Assembly (NCBI GenBank): GCA_029879555.1
Contig: JAOUQB010000017.1
Span: 1-17,219 of the forward strand
Source: Nitrospirota bacterium
GTDB lineage: Bacteria; Nitrospirota; Nitrospiria; Nitrospirales; UBA8639
Direction of reading: 5' to 3'
DNA: 17,219 nucleotides
Shown: positions 1 through 7,459 of the stretch, piece by piece
Layout of the letters: each line of letters starts with the position of its first letter
Numbering within the stretch: position 1 is the stretch's first letter
Notes under the pieces: model-generated
The model's input: only the letters and a program-made list of their open reading frames with translations
The model's database searches: none
What the model was told of the DNA's origin: nothing
Made by a program: the position numbers and the translations under genes

Positions 1-101
1 ACAGGTGCTTTTGGAGGGGAGGGAGGCGTCAGTTTAGGCCCTAGGACTATTTTTTCAGGATTGAGTCGATATCCTGCTGGGCGAGATCGGGTGGTCTTCA
101 T
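1..101 (-). CDS. Partial CDS running off the left edge, N-terminal 33 residues, unidentified
   Basis: Reading the minus strand from an ATG at 99-101, the frame stays open to the window edge. It begins MKTTRSRPAGYRLNPEKIVL and then becomes proline-rich with PPSPP. A purine-rich GGAAGAAG lies about 8-9 bases upstream of the ATG and fits a ribosome-binding site. The gene starts 86 bases after the Spt stop on the same strand, so it could be the last gene of the ceramide operon. I see no signal peptide or recognisable domain in these 33 residues. Thirty-three open codons alone are weak evidence; the ribosome-binding site and the position are what support it. Confidence 0.45.
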   Translation of the reverse strand, partial: MKTTRSRPAGYRLNPEKIVLGPKLTPPSPPKAP

Positions 102-108
102 GAAAAGA

Positions 109-125
109 CTTCTTCCTTGAAGAAG
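109..125. other. Small perfect hairpin overlapping the ribosome-binding site of the left-edge gene
   Basis: CTTCTTC-CTT-GAAGAAG is a perfect 7-bp inverted repeat with a 3-base loop. On the minus strand it contains the purine-rich ribosome-binding site (AAGGAAGAAG) of the gene starting at 101. It could lower translation of that gene or be chance. It has no U-tract and so is not a classic terminator for Spt. Confidence 0.35.
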
Positions 126-187
126 ACACTCACTTTGAAGAGGATGAGGCCACTCACACTAACAGGTCACAAAAGTGGCGGCGTCTT

Positions 188-1396
188 CTACGTTGAGAGG
201 GATGCGGCATGTTCCTTTAACGGGGAATATACGTTTGCAAAGCTTTCAATAATGGTTTCAAGTTGTTTTGGCGTATGGGCGGCGCTGACGCTGCAACGCA
301 AGAGACTTTCGCCATTCGGGGTTGCGGGAGGGATCATCAGATTCACATAAATGCCTTGCTCTAATAATCCTTGCCACATGGCCAAGGCCTGTTCTTTAGA
401 CGGGATCATAGCCGCAATGATGGGGCCTACCTCGGCACCTAATGTATACCCTATTTTGGTTAAGCCAGCATAGAGTTGTTGCGAATTTTCCCATAACTGT
501 TGCCTGAGTTGTGGTGTCTCACGAATAATTCGGAGGGCGACTTTGGTTGAGGCAATAACTGAAGGGCAAGGGGAGGCGGTAAAAATATAGGGGCGGCTGG
601 TATATCGGATCAATTCAAATTCGGGATGAATGCTGATACCAAATCCACCTGTCGACCCCAAACTTTTACTAAATGTACCGACAATGCAATCAACGTCTTG
701 CTCGACTCCATCTTCCTCGGCTAGTCCGCGTCCTCGTTCCCCAAGCACACCGAGCGAATGAGCTTCATCGACCACCAATGTGGCCCCATATTTCTTTTTT
801 ACCTCAACAATGTCTTTGAGTGGGGCTCGATCGCCCAGCATACTATAAATACCTTCGACAATGATGAGGGTTCGACGACTTCGATCACCCAATCGGCGTA
901 GTTTTTTGTCCAAATCCGTGACATCATTGTGTTTGAATCGTAAGACTTCTGCGCCCCCCAGGCGACAACCGTCGTAAATACTGGCGTGCGAATCTCCATC
1001 CATCAAAATGGTATCGCCAGGTCCAGCCAAGGCAGAGAGGACTCCTAAATTCGCTTGGTAGCCAGTGGAAAAAACCACGGCAAATGGGACGCCGTAAAAA
1101 TCTGCGATGGCTCGCTCAAGATCCCCGTGGCTTGAAAATGATCCATTCGCCATTCGTGAGCCAGTGGTACCTGTGCCTTCCCGAGCAAGCGCTTCTTGGC
1201 TCGCTTGAATACAGTCAGGGTGAAACGTGAGGCCCAGGTAATTGTTGGTCCCGACGAGAATAGTCGGGTGTCCATTGATGACTGCTTCGGTCGGCGAAAG
1301 AATTTTTTCGATGGTGAGGTGAAAGGGATTGATTCCATTGGCCAATAAATCTTCACGAGCCTGTTGGATGGGACGAAATTTTTCAAATAACGACAT
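188..1396 (-). CDS. spt: Serine palmitoyltransferase (alpha-oxoamine synthase family)
   Basis: This is a PLP-dependent, cytoplasmic alpha-oxoamine synthase of 402 aa, the normal family length. It should condense L-serine with a long-chain acyl thioester, probably acyl-ACP here, to give 3-ketosphinganine and CO2, the first committed step of sphingolipid synthesis. Visible motifs are the substrate/cofactor loop GTGTTGSR (74-81), HASIYDG with the PLP-stacking His137, DEAHSLGVLG (Asp210, His213), and GTFSKS with the Schiff-base Lys244. The family also includes BioF and Kbl, and these motifs do not separate them. The choice of Spt rests on the neighbours: a dedicated ACP with its stop only 2 bases upstream, then CerR and an acyl-AMP ligase, with a bCerS-type gene nearby. 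The start ATG at 1396 is likely translationally coupled to the ACP gene. Confidence 0.88.
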   Translation of the reverse strand: MSLFEKFRPIQQAREDLLANGINPFHLTIEKILSPTEAVINGHPTILVGTNNYLGLTFHPDCIQASQEALAREGTGTTGSRMANGSFSSHGDLERAIADFYGVPFAVVFSTGYQANLGVLSALAGPGDTILMDGDSHASIYDGCRLGGAEVLRFKHNDVTDLDKKLRRLGDRSRRTLIIVEGIYSMLGDRAPLKDIVEVKKKYGATLVVDEAHSLGVLGERGRGLAEEDGVEQDVDCIVGTFSKSLGSTGGFGISIHPEFELIRYTSRPYIFTASPCPSVIASTKVALRIIRETPQLRQQLWENSQQLYAGLTKIGYTLGAEVGPIIAAMIPSKEQALAMWQGLLEQGIYVNLMIPPATPNGESLLRCSVSAAHTPKQLETIIESFANVYSPLKEHAASLST

Positions 1397-1398
1397 GG

Positions 1399-1644
1399 TT
1401 ACCCTTTCAACAAGGTCTCGATTTCCTGGCCAAGGTCTTTCACGGTACGGATATTGGGCAAATTGTTTAAGGGAATGGAAATATCAAACTGGTCCTCAAT
1501 TTTGAGCAACACCTGCATGACTTGAAGAGAATCGAGTCCAAGTTCAGAGACGAGATCGGTGGTTTCCTTCAGCCCGCCTACTTTTTTGGCATAGGGCTTC
1601 AGAGTTTCCAGGAGTTGCGGCAAAATGTCAGTATAGGTCGTCAT
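1399..1644 (-). CDS. Acyl carrier protein dedicated to sphingolipid synthesis
   Basis: This is a small acidic acyl carrier protein of 81 aa. The phosphopantetheine attachment motif LGLDSL places the modified serine at Ser39, followed by the helix-II pattern QVMQVLLKIEDQF. It has full ACP length. In the cluster it should receive a fatty acyl chain from the acyl-AMP ligase and present it to Spt, whose start codon follows 2 bases after this stop. Ceramide operons of other bacteria, for example Caulobacter, carry such an ACP between cerR and spt, and I rely on that memory for the specific role. It lies 57 bases downstream of the cerR stop. Confidence 0.88.
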   Translation of the reverse strand: MTTYTDILPQLLETLKPYAKKVGGLKETTDLVSELGLDSLQVMQVLLKIEDQFDISIPLNNLPNIRTVKDLGQEIETLLKG

Positions 1645-1701
1645 GTTTGCAATCGTGGAGACGTATTTATAGGGTTTCCGTTGGAATGAACTGGGCGGAC
1701 T

Positions 1702-2646
1702 TTAGATCCTATTCGATAGGTTGAGACTATCCGATGCAAAGAGATGACGCAAGCCTTCTTCTAAAGGAATCTGGGGGGTCCACCTCAGTTCTTGCCTAGC
1801 TTTCAGTGAATCTGAAACCCAATTTTGATGCCGTAATTCAGTGACTTTACCAGTGCTGAAGAGGGGCGAATAGCCAAAGCCACGAGCCATGATTTCATTA
1901 CTCTTCCCGATCAGCCATAAGAATTTCAGTGGAATGGGCAGACGAATTTTCATGTCAGGGTTTATCAAGCGAAAAACTGATTCCCACGAATAGCCCCCAG
2001 GAGTCCCATCGTCCACCTCATACACAGACGAATTTGGACAATGTTCCTCAAGGCAGGATACAACGAGGTCAGCTAGATCCTGGACATGAAGAAGGGAAAA
2101 TCTTCCCTCTTGGGGACCAAGTTGGAGACCAATCCCCTGCTTAGCTAACTTAAAAAGTGGCAAAAGCGCTGTATCCAAAGGGCCATAGACAGCTGGAGGG
2201 CGAAGAATAATCCATGGCAATGATTCTGCCTGCTGGCGGATTACGCGTTCTCCCTCATGTTTGCTCCAGGCATAGGGTGAGAGCGAGGGTTCTCGGGCTG
2301 CAAGTGAGGAGAGATGGACGAATCGTGGGGGGCTGGGTTGAGAAAGACAGACGGTGAGAAGTTGAGAGACTCCTTGGACGTTGGTCGGGACAAAATCTTC
2401 TCTTCGGGAACCGCGAATGGCCCCTGCACAATGAATAATGCCTGTACATCCTTCTAGGAGCCTATTGAGACTCTCTGTATTTTCAAGGCTTCCATGAATC
2501 AGCGAAATATCAGGATGGTGAAGGCCTGGAATGTCTTTTGAGGTTCGAACCAATGCTCGGACCTTCATCCCTGCTTGGCAGAGCCGCTGGGCAATGGTTT
2601 GTCCTATAAAACCTGAGGCTCCAGTAAGCGCAACCTTGCGTGACAT
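1702..2646 (-). CDS. cerR: NAD(P)-dependent epimerase/dehydratase-family reductase, probable 3-ketosphinganine reductase CerR
   Basis: This is an extended short-chain dehydrogenase of 314 aa. The N-terminal Rossmann motif is TGASGFIG (8-15). The catalytic region has HLSSLAA (Ser113/Ser114) and YAWSK (Tyr125, Lys129). It also shows RPPAVYGP, typical of NAD-dependent epimerase/dehydratases. In characterised bacterial ceramide pathways a protein of this extended family, rather than the eukaryotic KDSR type, reduces 3-ketosphinganine to sphinganine. Its position between the FAAL and ACP-Spt genes matches that system. The protein alone could be any sugar-nucleotide epimerase-like enzyme, so the specific role is inferred from context. 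I see no good Shine-Dalgarno sequence before the ATG. Confidence 0.82.
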   Translation of the reverse strand: MSRKVALTGASGFIGQTIAQRLCQAGMKVRALVRTSKDIPGLHHPDISLIHGSLENTESLNRLLEGCTGIIHCAGAIRGSRREDFVPTNVQGVSQLLTVCLSQPSPPRFVHLSSLAAREPSLSPYAWSKHEGERVIRQQAESLPWIILRPPAVYGPLDTALLPLFKLAKQGIGLQLGPQEGRFSLLHVQDLADLVVSCLEEHCPNSSVYEVDDGTPGGYSWESVFRLINPDMKIRLPIPLKFLWLIGKSNEIMARGFGYSPLFSTGKVTELRHQNWVSDSLKARQELRWTPQIPLEEGLRHLFASDSLNLSNRI

Positions 2647-2697
2647 AAGAAACGGGAAGGAGGTGAGATCCTGATCCGGCGGATCGAGTCTGACCGG

Positions 2698-4488
2698 TTA
2701 CACCGAAAGAGATACTGTCGGCGCTAAGGTTTCCCACTTCACGCGCTTGAGGAAGTCGGCTTTGGCGCGTGAGCGTGATAGTTTTCCCGATGAAGTTCGT
2801 GGCAGGGTTCTGGGTGGAATGAGCTCAATATAGCAGGGAATGGAGAGTTCCTTTTGAATTCGTGTCCCTAAACGACCAATCAGGTCTTCTCGCTTTTGCG
2901 AATTGGTTTCGCGGCATTGGATGACCATAATGGCCACTTCATCCCCATCAGGACCGCAGACGGAAAAGGCGGAAGAGTCACTGGGTCGCACTTCTGGTTG
3001 CTGTTCCGCGAGATACTCTAAATCCTGAGGCCAAATATTGCGACCATTGATGATAATCATATCTTTGGATCGCCCAATAATGACCAGATTTCCCTTTATC
3101 CAATACCCAATGTCTCCTGTATTGAGCCATCCATCTTCAGAAAGAACCTCTTGCGTTAAGATAGAGTCATTAAAGTATCCCGCCATAATGCTCGCGCCGC
3201 GAACAAAGATGGTTCCACTTTGCCGATCATCAAGGGCCATCCCTTGGTCATTACGTATTTCCACTTCATAGCCAGGAAGCGGCATCCCACAGTTGACAAA
3301 TTTGCTCATGCGGGTATTGCCGTCTGCAGGGAAATTTTCCTTGAAGGGGCTGGCGGTTCTGTTATTGGAAAGGGCATCCGCATCGACCAGGTCCACTTCA
3401 ATGCCAGAATGGAGAGGGGCGAAGCTGATAGCCAATGAGCATTCAGCCATGCCATAGCATGCCAAAAAAGCCTTCGAGTTAAATCCCGAAGGACTGAGGG
3501 CCTTGGCAAAGCGTCCCAAACTGTCCGCCCGAACCGTTTCCGCTCCCACCCCCGCAATCCGCCACGCCCGCAGGTCGTAGGCTTCATTTGAGGAGTCTTC
3601 ACGTAAGCGGCGAACGCAGAGCTCATACCCAAAGGATGGGCTAAACGAAATTGTTGCACGACTATGAGTCATCAGCTTGAGCCATTGGCGGGGGCGCATG
3701 GCGAAATCTCTTGTGCTGAGATAATCTACCGAAAGTTGTGAGGCCATAGGACCAAGGACAAACCCCACTAAACCCATATCATGATAAAAGGGCAGCCAAG
3801 AAACGCATCGATCTCCTGATTGCACTTGCAGCCCATGTTGGATAATGCCGGCCAAATTGGTCATAACCGCAGACTGGGTGACTTCAACGCCCCTTGGCCA
3901 TCGAGTACTGCCCGAGGTGTATTGAATATAAGCCAGTTCATGGCGGGTTAGGGGCTGTATGGGGTCCTGACTTTCCTTTAGCGAAGCAAAAGCTTCAGGC
4001 CCGCCAATGAGGCGAATTTTCAGGTCAGTGGCCGCCTCTTCTAAAAATGGCACAAAGCCTTCAGGGGCCATGGCAATCGAAGCCTGGCAATTTTCAAGCA
4101 ATCGGCGCAATTGGCTTACATAGGCTTGATGACCTCCCAAATGAATCGAAATTGGGAGGGGCACAGGTATCAGGCCGGCATATTGGCAGGCGAAGAAAAA
4201 CCGAAGGAAATCAGGCGTGGTGTCTGCAACTAAAGCCACCCTGGATCCACGAGTTAATTCAAGGCTATTCAGTCTTTTGGCTAAATTCTTAGATTGGGTT
4301 TGTAGCTCGACATAGGAGAGAACATGGGTTAAATGGCCTCGCCCTGAATAAAAGTTGGTTCCTGTTTTTCCAGAAGCCGCATAATCCAGAGCCTCAGAGA
4401 GGGTCGAAAAATCACCTGGACGAAGTGGAAGTGCGGGATCTGTCGGAGTGGCAATCATGTTTGAATTCGGTGTGCTTAAAAGAGTCAT
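2698..4488 (-). CDS. Fatty acyl-AMP ligase / acyl-ACP synthetase
   Basis: This is an adenylate-forming enzyme of the FAAL type, about 596 aa from the chosen start. It should activate a free fatty acid as acyl-AMP and load it on the ACP two genes downstream, feeding Spt. Motifs are YTSGST (about 190-195), the FAAL-characteristic SWLPFYHDMGL (about 230-240), YGMAECSLAISFAP, TGDIGYW, the hinge GRSKDMIIINGRNIWP, and a C-terminal RTSSGK whose Lys is about 569. The phosphate loop is unusual: after YTSGST it reads RWPRG where GxPKG is typical. The frame also has a GTG at 4503; I prefer the ATG at 4488 because GAGG stands 3 bases upstream, although that is close. It is the first gene after a sigma-54-like site and probably leads the cerR-ACP-spt operon. 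Confidence 0.85.
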   Translation of the reverse strand: MTLLSTPNSNMIATPTDPALPLRPGDFSTLSEALDYAASGKTGTNFYSGRGHLTHVLSYVELQTQSKNLAKRLNSLELTRGSRVALVADTTPDFLRFFFACQYAGLIPVPLPISIHLGGHQAYVSQLRRLLENCQASIAMAPEGFVPFLEEAATDLKIRLIGGPEAFASLKESQDPIQPLTRHELAYIQYTSGSTRWPRGVEVTQSAVMTNLAGIIQHGLQVQSGDRCVSWLPFYHDMGLVGFVLGPMASQLSVDYLSTRDFAMRPRQWLKLMTHSRATISFSPSFGYELCVRRLREDSSNEAYDLRAWRIAGVGAETVRADSLGRFAKALSPSGFNSKAFLACYGMAECSLAISFAPLHSGIEVDLVDADALSNNRTASPFKENFPADGNTRMSKFVNCGMPLPGYEVEIRNDQGMALDDRQSGTIFVRGASIMAGYFNDSILTQEVLSEDGWLNTGDIGYWIKGNLVIIGRSKDMIIINGRNIWPQDLEYLAEQQPEVRPSDSSAFSVCGPDGDEVAIMVIQCRETNSQKREDLIGRLGTRIQKELSIPCYIELIPPRTLPRTSSGKLSRSRAKADFLKRVKWETLAPTVSLSV

Positions 4489-4534
4489 AAACCTCGTACC
4501 CACGCGTCATGGCATTAAAAGTCAATAATGATAT

Positions 4535-4550
4535 AGCAAAGGTTATGCCA
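4535..4550 (-). promoter_or_regulatory. Sigma-54 (RpoN) -24/-12 promoter upstream of the FAAL-cerR-ACP-spt operon
   Basis: On the minus strand the sequence is TGGCATAACCTTTGCT. Against the sigma-54 consensus TGGCACGNNNNTTGCW it keeps GG, GC and their 10-base spacing exactly and differs only at two tolerated positions. A T-run immediately precedes the -24 element. Transcription would start near 4524, about 36 bases before the FAAL ATG at 4488. The upstream 150 bases are AT-rich and contain small inverted repeats, for example TGTGT/ACACA at 4619-4638, that could bind an enhancer-binding protein. This is a sequence match only. Confidence 0.6.
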
Positions 4551-4703
4551 AAAAAATATCTGAAATTGTTCTAGAAAATATAAGCCTACAATGTCTTGGG
4601 CCTGTGAATAATGAAAAATGTGTCTCAAAAAAAACACAAGATGAGTCTAATAGGCAACAAAAAATATAAGAAAAACAGATGGTTCAGGCTCATACGCGAT
4701 CAA

Positions 4704-5135
4704 TTACGCTGACCAAAGTTTTTGAAGATGGGACAATATTTCGTGTCTGACTTTTGGGGGTATTTCATTAGGGTTTTTCAGGATCGGCGGACCTGGCCAT
4801 CCTTGGTCAAGAAATTGCTGTTGAGCAAATGTACGAGGGGTGTCATATCGGGGAAAGACATGAAAATGTACCTCAGGATCGACCATCATGAGCATGAGAT
4901 AATTGATCTTGTTGTAGGCAAATGCACGTGAGAGGCTCGTCTCCATCTCACGAAGTACGTTTGGTAGTTCCCCAAATGCTTCAGAGCTAATCCTGGAGAA
5001 GGCTGTGGCGTCCTCTCGACAAATTAATACCAAAGAGCCAAGAGTCACTTGTTGAGGACGTAACACCACAACCCAGTGGTGAAATTCTTTGACGCACGTG
5101 TCGGGGAACCCAAATTTTTGCATCGTGGCGTTCAT
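4704..5135 (-). CDS. HIT-family protein with variant His triad
   Basis: This 143-aa protein has the overall pattern of the histidine-triad (HIT) nucleotide hydrolase/transferase family. The signature segment is MMVDPEVHFHVFPRY around residues 83-97. Family members normally show HxHxHxx at this point; aligned on the PRY end, the first His is Glu88, while His90 and the nucleophile-position His92 remain. The rest (HHWVVVLRPQQVTLGSLVLICR, residues 19-40) fits the HIT fold core. Enzymes of this family act on nucleoside phosphoramidates, dinucleoside polyphosphates or adenylylated substrates; processing an acyl-AMP by-product of the adjacent FAAL is conceivable but unproven. About 200 AT-rich bases with a candidate promoter separate it from the FAAL gene. 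ATGs at 5135 and 5123 are both possible starts. Confidence 0.75.
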   Translation of the reverse strand: MNATMQKFGFPDTCVKEFHHWVVVLRPQQVTLGSLVLICREDATAFSRISSEAFGELPNVLREMETSLSRAFAYNKINYLMLMMVDPEVHFHVFPRYDTPRTFAQQQFLDQGWPGPPILKNPNEIPPKVRHEILSHLQKLWSA

Positions 5136-5483
5136 AGAAATGGTTTTATACCCAAATCGGCGTTATGGTGTCTATGAGCTAAATAATTTCAGATTTCGTT
5201 TGTATTTCATGCCTCTGACTCTACCCAACGTGTTGTTCAAATTATAGCCGGGGACCTTTATCGGAATCTTGTTGCAATGTGATCATTTGGTAAGGTTTAT
5301 TACCATGTTTGGGAGATTGCACATTAGGCCTCTAGTTTGGTTTGGATGGTTGATGCGTAATTTGCTCATTGTTGTGCGTTCTTCAATAGGTTTCTATAAT
5401 CGCCCAACGCAACCTACAAAGATCGGGGGGGTGTTCTTCATTGAAGCCCTTCAAATAAGGACTGAAAGAATGGTGTCTCACGC
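5136..5483. other. Divergent intergenic region between the HIT and hydroxylase genes
   Basis: These 348 bases separate the minus-strand HIT gene from the plus-strand hydroxylase gene and should hold both promoters. The plus strand has a perfect TATAAT at 5395-5400. The minus strand has a perfect TATAAT at 5241-5246, with no clear -35 partner. A 73-codon plus-strand frame (5269-5490) overlaps the hydroxylase start, but it lacks a recognisable domain and I do not call it a gene. Confidence 0.4.
5372..5400 (+). promoter_or_regulatory. Candidate sigma-70-type promoter for the hydroxylase-bCerS genes
   Basis: A TTGTGC hexamer (3 of 6 to TTGACA) at 5372-5377 and a perfect TATAAT at 5395-5400 are separated by 17 bases. 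The start point would be near 5407, leaving a leader of about 77 bases before the hydroxylase ATG. The -35 match is poor, so this is a candidate only. Confidence 0.4.
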
Positions 5484-6218
5484 ATGTTAACGAAGCAGTG
5501 GTATCGAGAAAAATACCATCTTGACCGCATGGTGTTTCGAGATTTGATGTGGGCGTACGTGTCGTATCCCAGCATTCAGGTTTATGCCATATTATTGGTG
5601 AGTAGCATAGTTATGGCCTTGGTGATTTATCCCAATGCCTCCGTTTCTCCTATTCGTTTAATGGGCAGTATTTTTGCGACATTGCTGGCGTATCCATTTG
5701 TGGAATATACGGTCCATCGATTTATTCTTCATGGACGATATTTGTATCGTTCTCCCTGGACGGCGGCGCTGTGGAAGCGGATTCATTACGACCACCATCA
5801 AGACCCCAATGACTTACGTGTCCTGTTTGGATCAGTCTCAACGACCCTCCCCACCATTGTGGTGGCCACATTCCCAATCGGGATGAGTCTGGCGGGCTGG
5901 GCAGGGGTTCCGCTGTCTTTTGCGACGGGTTTGGCCTGTTTCATGGTGTACGAATTATGTCATTGCATGCAGCATCTTCGTGTGAATCCCAAGAATCAAT
6001 TTTTACGAAAAATTAAGCGGCATCATTTATTGCATCATTTCCACAATGAACAAGGGAATTTTGGGATCACCAGTCTGCTGTGTGACCGCCTATTTGGGAG
6101 TTTGTATTCCAGTTCAGAAAAAATTCCTGTCAGTCCCACCGTCTCAAATTTGGGCTACCAGGAAGAGGAGCGGGTGCGGTATCCCTGGGTTGCGCAATTA
6201 TCTGAACACAAGTTGTAG
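5484..6218 (+). CDS. Fatty acid hydroxylase/sterol desaturase superfamily membrane di-iron enzyme
   Basis: This is an integral membrane oxygenase of 244 aa. The histidine boxes expected for the superfamily are present: HRFILH (78-83), HYDHH (101-105), HCMQH (160-164) and HHLLHHFH (180-187). Together they can ligate a di-iron centre facing the cytoplasm. Hydrophobic stretches near 32-50, 58-72, 115-138 and 140-158 are likely membrane spans. Members hydroxylate fatty acyl chains, sphingoid bases, sterols or carotenoids. Next to bCerS, the most economical role is hydroxylation of the ceramide (acyl C2 or the long-chain base), but the position cannot be read from sequence. The ATG at 5484 has no strong ribosome-binding site; an in-frame ATG at 5529 is the alternative. 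Confidence 0.82.
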   Translation: MLTKQWYREKYHLDRMVFRDLMWAYVSYPSIQVYAILLVSSIVMALVIYPNASVSPIRLMGSIFATLLAYPFVEYTVHRFILHGRYLYRSPWTAALWKRIHYDHHQDPNDLRVLFGSVSTTLPTIVVATFPIGMSLAGWAGVPLSFATGLACFMVYELCHCMQHLRVNPKNQFLRKIKRHHLLHHFHNEQGNFGITSLLCDRLFGSLYSSSEKIPVSPTVSNLGYQEEERVRYPWVAQLSEHKL

Positions 6219-6319
6219 CCATTCATGGTTGTTGATTCCTGCCCTCATTTTTCTTTGATTTCAGTCATGCCGTTCCCCATGAGTTATTCCCAGGCAAGGT
6301 TTTTCTGGGGACAGGCATT

Positions 6320-7444
6320 TTGATTCGGATTGAGCCGGTCAAAACCCGGGTTGGCCTCAAACAGTTCGTTCAATTTCCCGCCCACGTCTATCGGACGGAT
6401 TCCGCCTGGGTGCCGCCTCTTGAGTTAGAGCGCCTTCATTTTTTTTCGTCAAAGAACCCGTATTTCGAGCATGCTCGCTGGCAGGGTTGGATCGCGTATC
6501 GTGGGGCCGAACCGGTTGGACGGATCAGTGCACAAATTGATGAATTGCATCTTGCGCGGTATACGCCTCGAACAGGATTTTTTGGATCGCTCGAAGCGGA
6601 AGATTCGGTAGATGTTTTTCAAGCGCTGTTCAAAACAGCGGAAGCGTGGCTCCGAGCGGAAGGGATGGTGACCGCACAGGGGCCGTTCAATTTATCGATC
6701 AATCAAGAATGTGGGTTGCTGGTCGAGGGGTATGACAATCCCCCAATGGTGATGATGGGGCATGCTCGACCGTATTATCCCCAGCACATTGAAGCTAACG
6801 GATATCGTAAGGCCCAGGATATGCTGGCGTATCGGCTCGGGATTCATTTTCCACTTCCTTCGGGCGTGACGCGGTTTTTGCAGAAAGCCAAGGATTCCGT
6901 GCGGATTCGTCCGTTACGCAGAAAACATTTGCGGGAAGAATTGGAAATTATTAAGGAAATTTATGAAGAGGCGTGGTCGGAGAATTGGGGATTTTTGCCG
7001 TTCACCGAAGCCGAATTTGCAGAACTTGGTCAGCACATGAAGTTGTTAGTTGAGGACGATTTTGTGCAAATTGCAGAAATTGATGGGACGCCTTGTGCGA
7101 TGCTTGTGGCCTTTCCCAACTTGCATGAAGTCATTCATGATCTTGGCGGGCGTCTCTGGCCTTGGGGGTGGCTCAAAATTCTGTGGGGGTTGAAGGTGTC
7201 GTATCCCAAAACGGGGCGTGTCGTCCTTATGGGGGTTCGGCAGCGTTTTCAATCCAGTCCGATGGGAGCCGTGATGGCATATGGAATGATTGAAGCGGTG
7301 AGACAGGCAGGCTTGCGAAAACATATTGAACAGGTTGAACTCTCTTGGATTCTGGAAGACAACAAGCGGATGCGACATGTTCTTGAATCATTGGGAGCCG
7401 AGCCTTATAAAACCTACCGACTCTATGAGAAATCACTCAATTGA
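6320..7444 (+). CDS. bcerS: Bacterial ceramide synthase-type acyltransferase (double GNAT, YghO-like)
   Basis: This is a 374-aa soluble protein with the layout of the bCerS/YghO family: two GNAT-like folds. The N-terminal half carries VYRTDSAWVPPL (about 23-34) and QGPFNLSINQECGLLVEGYD, and the C-terminal half carries ELSWILEDNKRM before a terminal LGAEPYKTYRLYEK, both hallmarks I recall for this family. bCerS transfers an acyl group to the amine of sphinganine to give dihydroceramide and is unrelated to eukaryotic ceramide synthases. The gene sits 101 bases after the hydroxylase and across the divergent region from the spt operon. The start is a TTG at 6320; I see no in-frame ATG before the conserved beginning IRIEPVKTR. 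The specific function is inferred from family memory and cluster context. Confidence 0.82.
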   Translation: MIRIEPVKTRVGLKQFVQFPAHVYRTDSAWVPPLELERLHFFSSKNPYFEHARWQGWIAYRGAEPVGRISAQIDELHLARYTPRTGFFGSLEAEDSVDVFQALFKTAEAWLRAEGMVTAQGPFNLSINQECGLLVEGYDNPPMVMMGHARPYYPQHIEANGYRKAQDMLAYRLGIHFPLPSGVTRFLQKAKDSVRIRPLRRKHLREELEIIKEIYEEAWSENWGFLPFTEAEFAELGQHMKLLVEDDFVQIAEIDGTPCAMLVAFPNLHEVIHDLGGRLWPWGWLKILWGLKVSYPKTGRVVLMGVRQRFQSSPMGAVMAYGMIEAVRQAGLRKHIEQVELSWILEDNKRMRHVLESLGAEPYKTYRLYEKSLN

Positions 7445-7459
7445 TTTCTGCCAACACCC

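Noticed and set aside
117..350. 77-codon plus-strand frame at the left end
   Set aside because: It runs antisense over the 3' end of Spt, with no motif or ribosome-binding site; a shadow of a real gene.
5269..5490. 73-codon plus-strand frame before the hydroxylase
   Set aside because: No domain, unusual composition, overlaps the hydroxylase start by 7 bases; more likely leader and promoter DNA.
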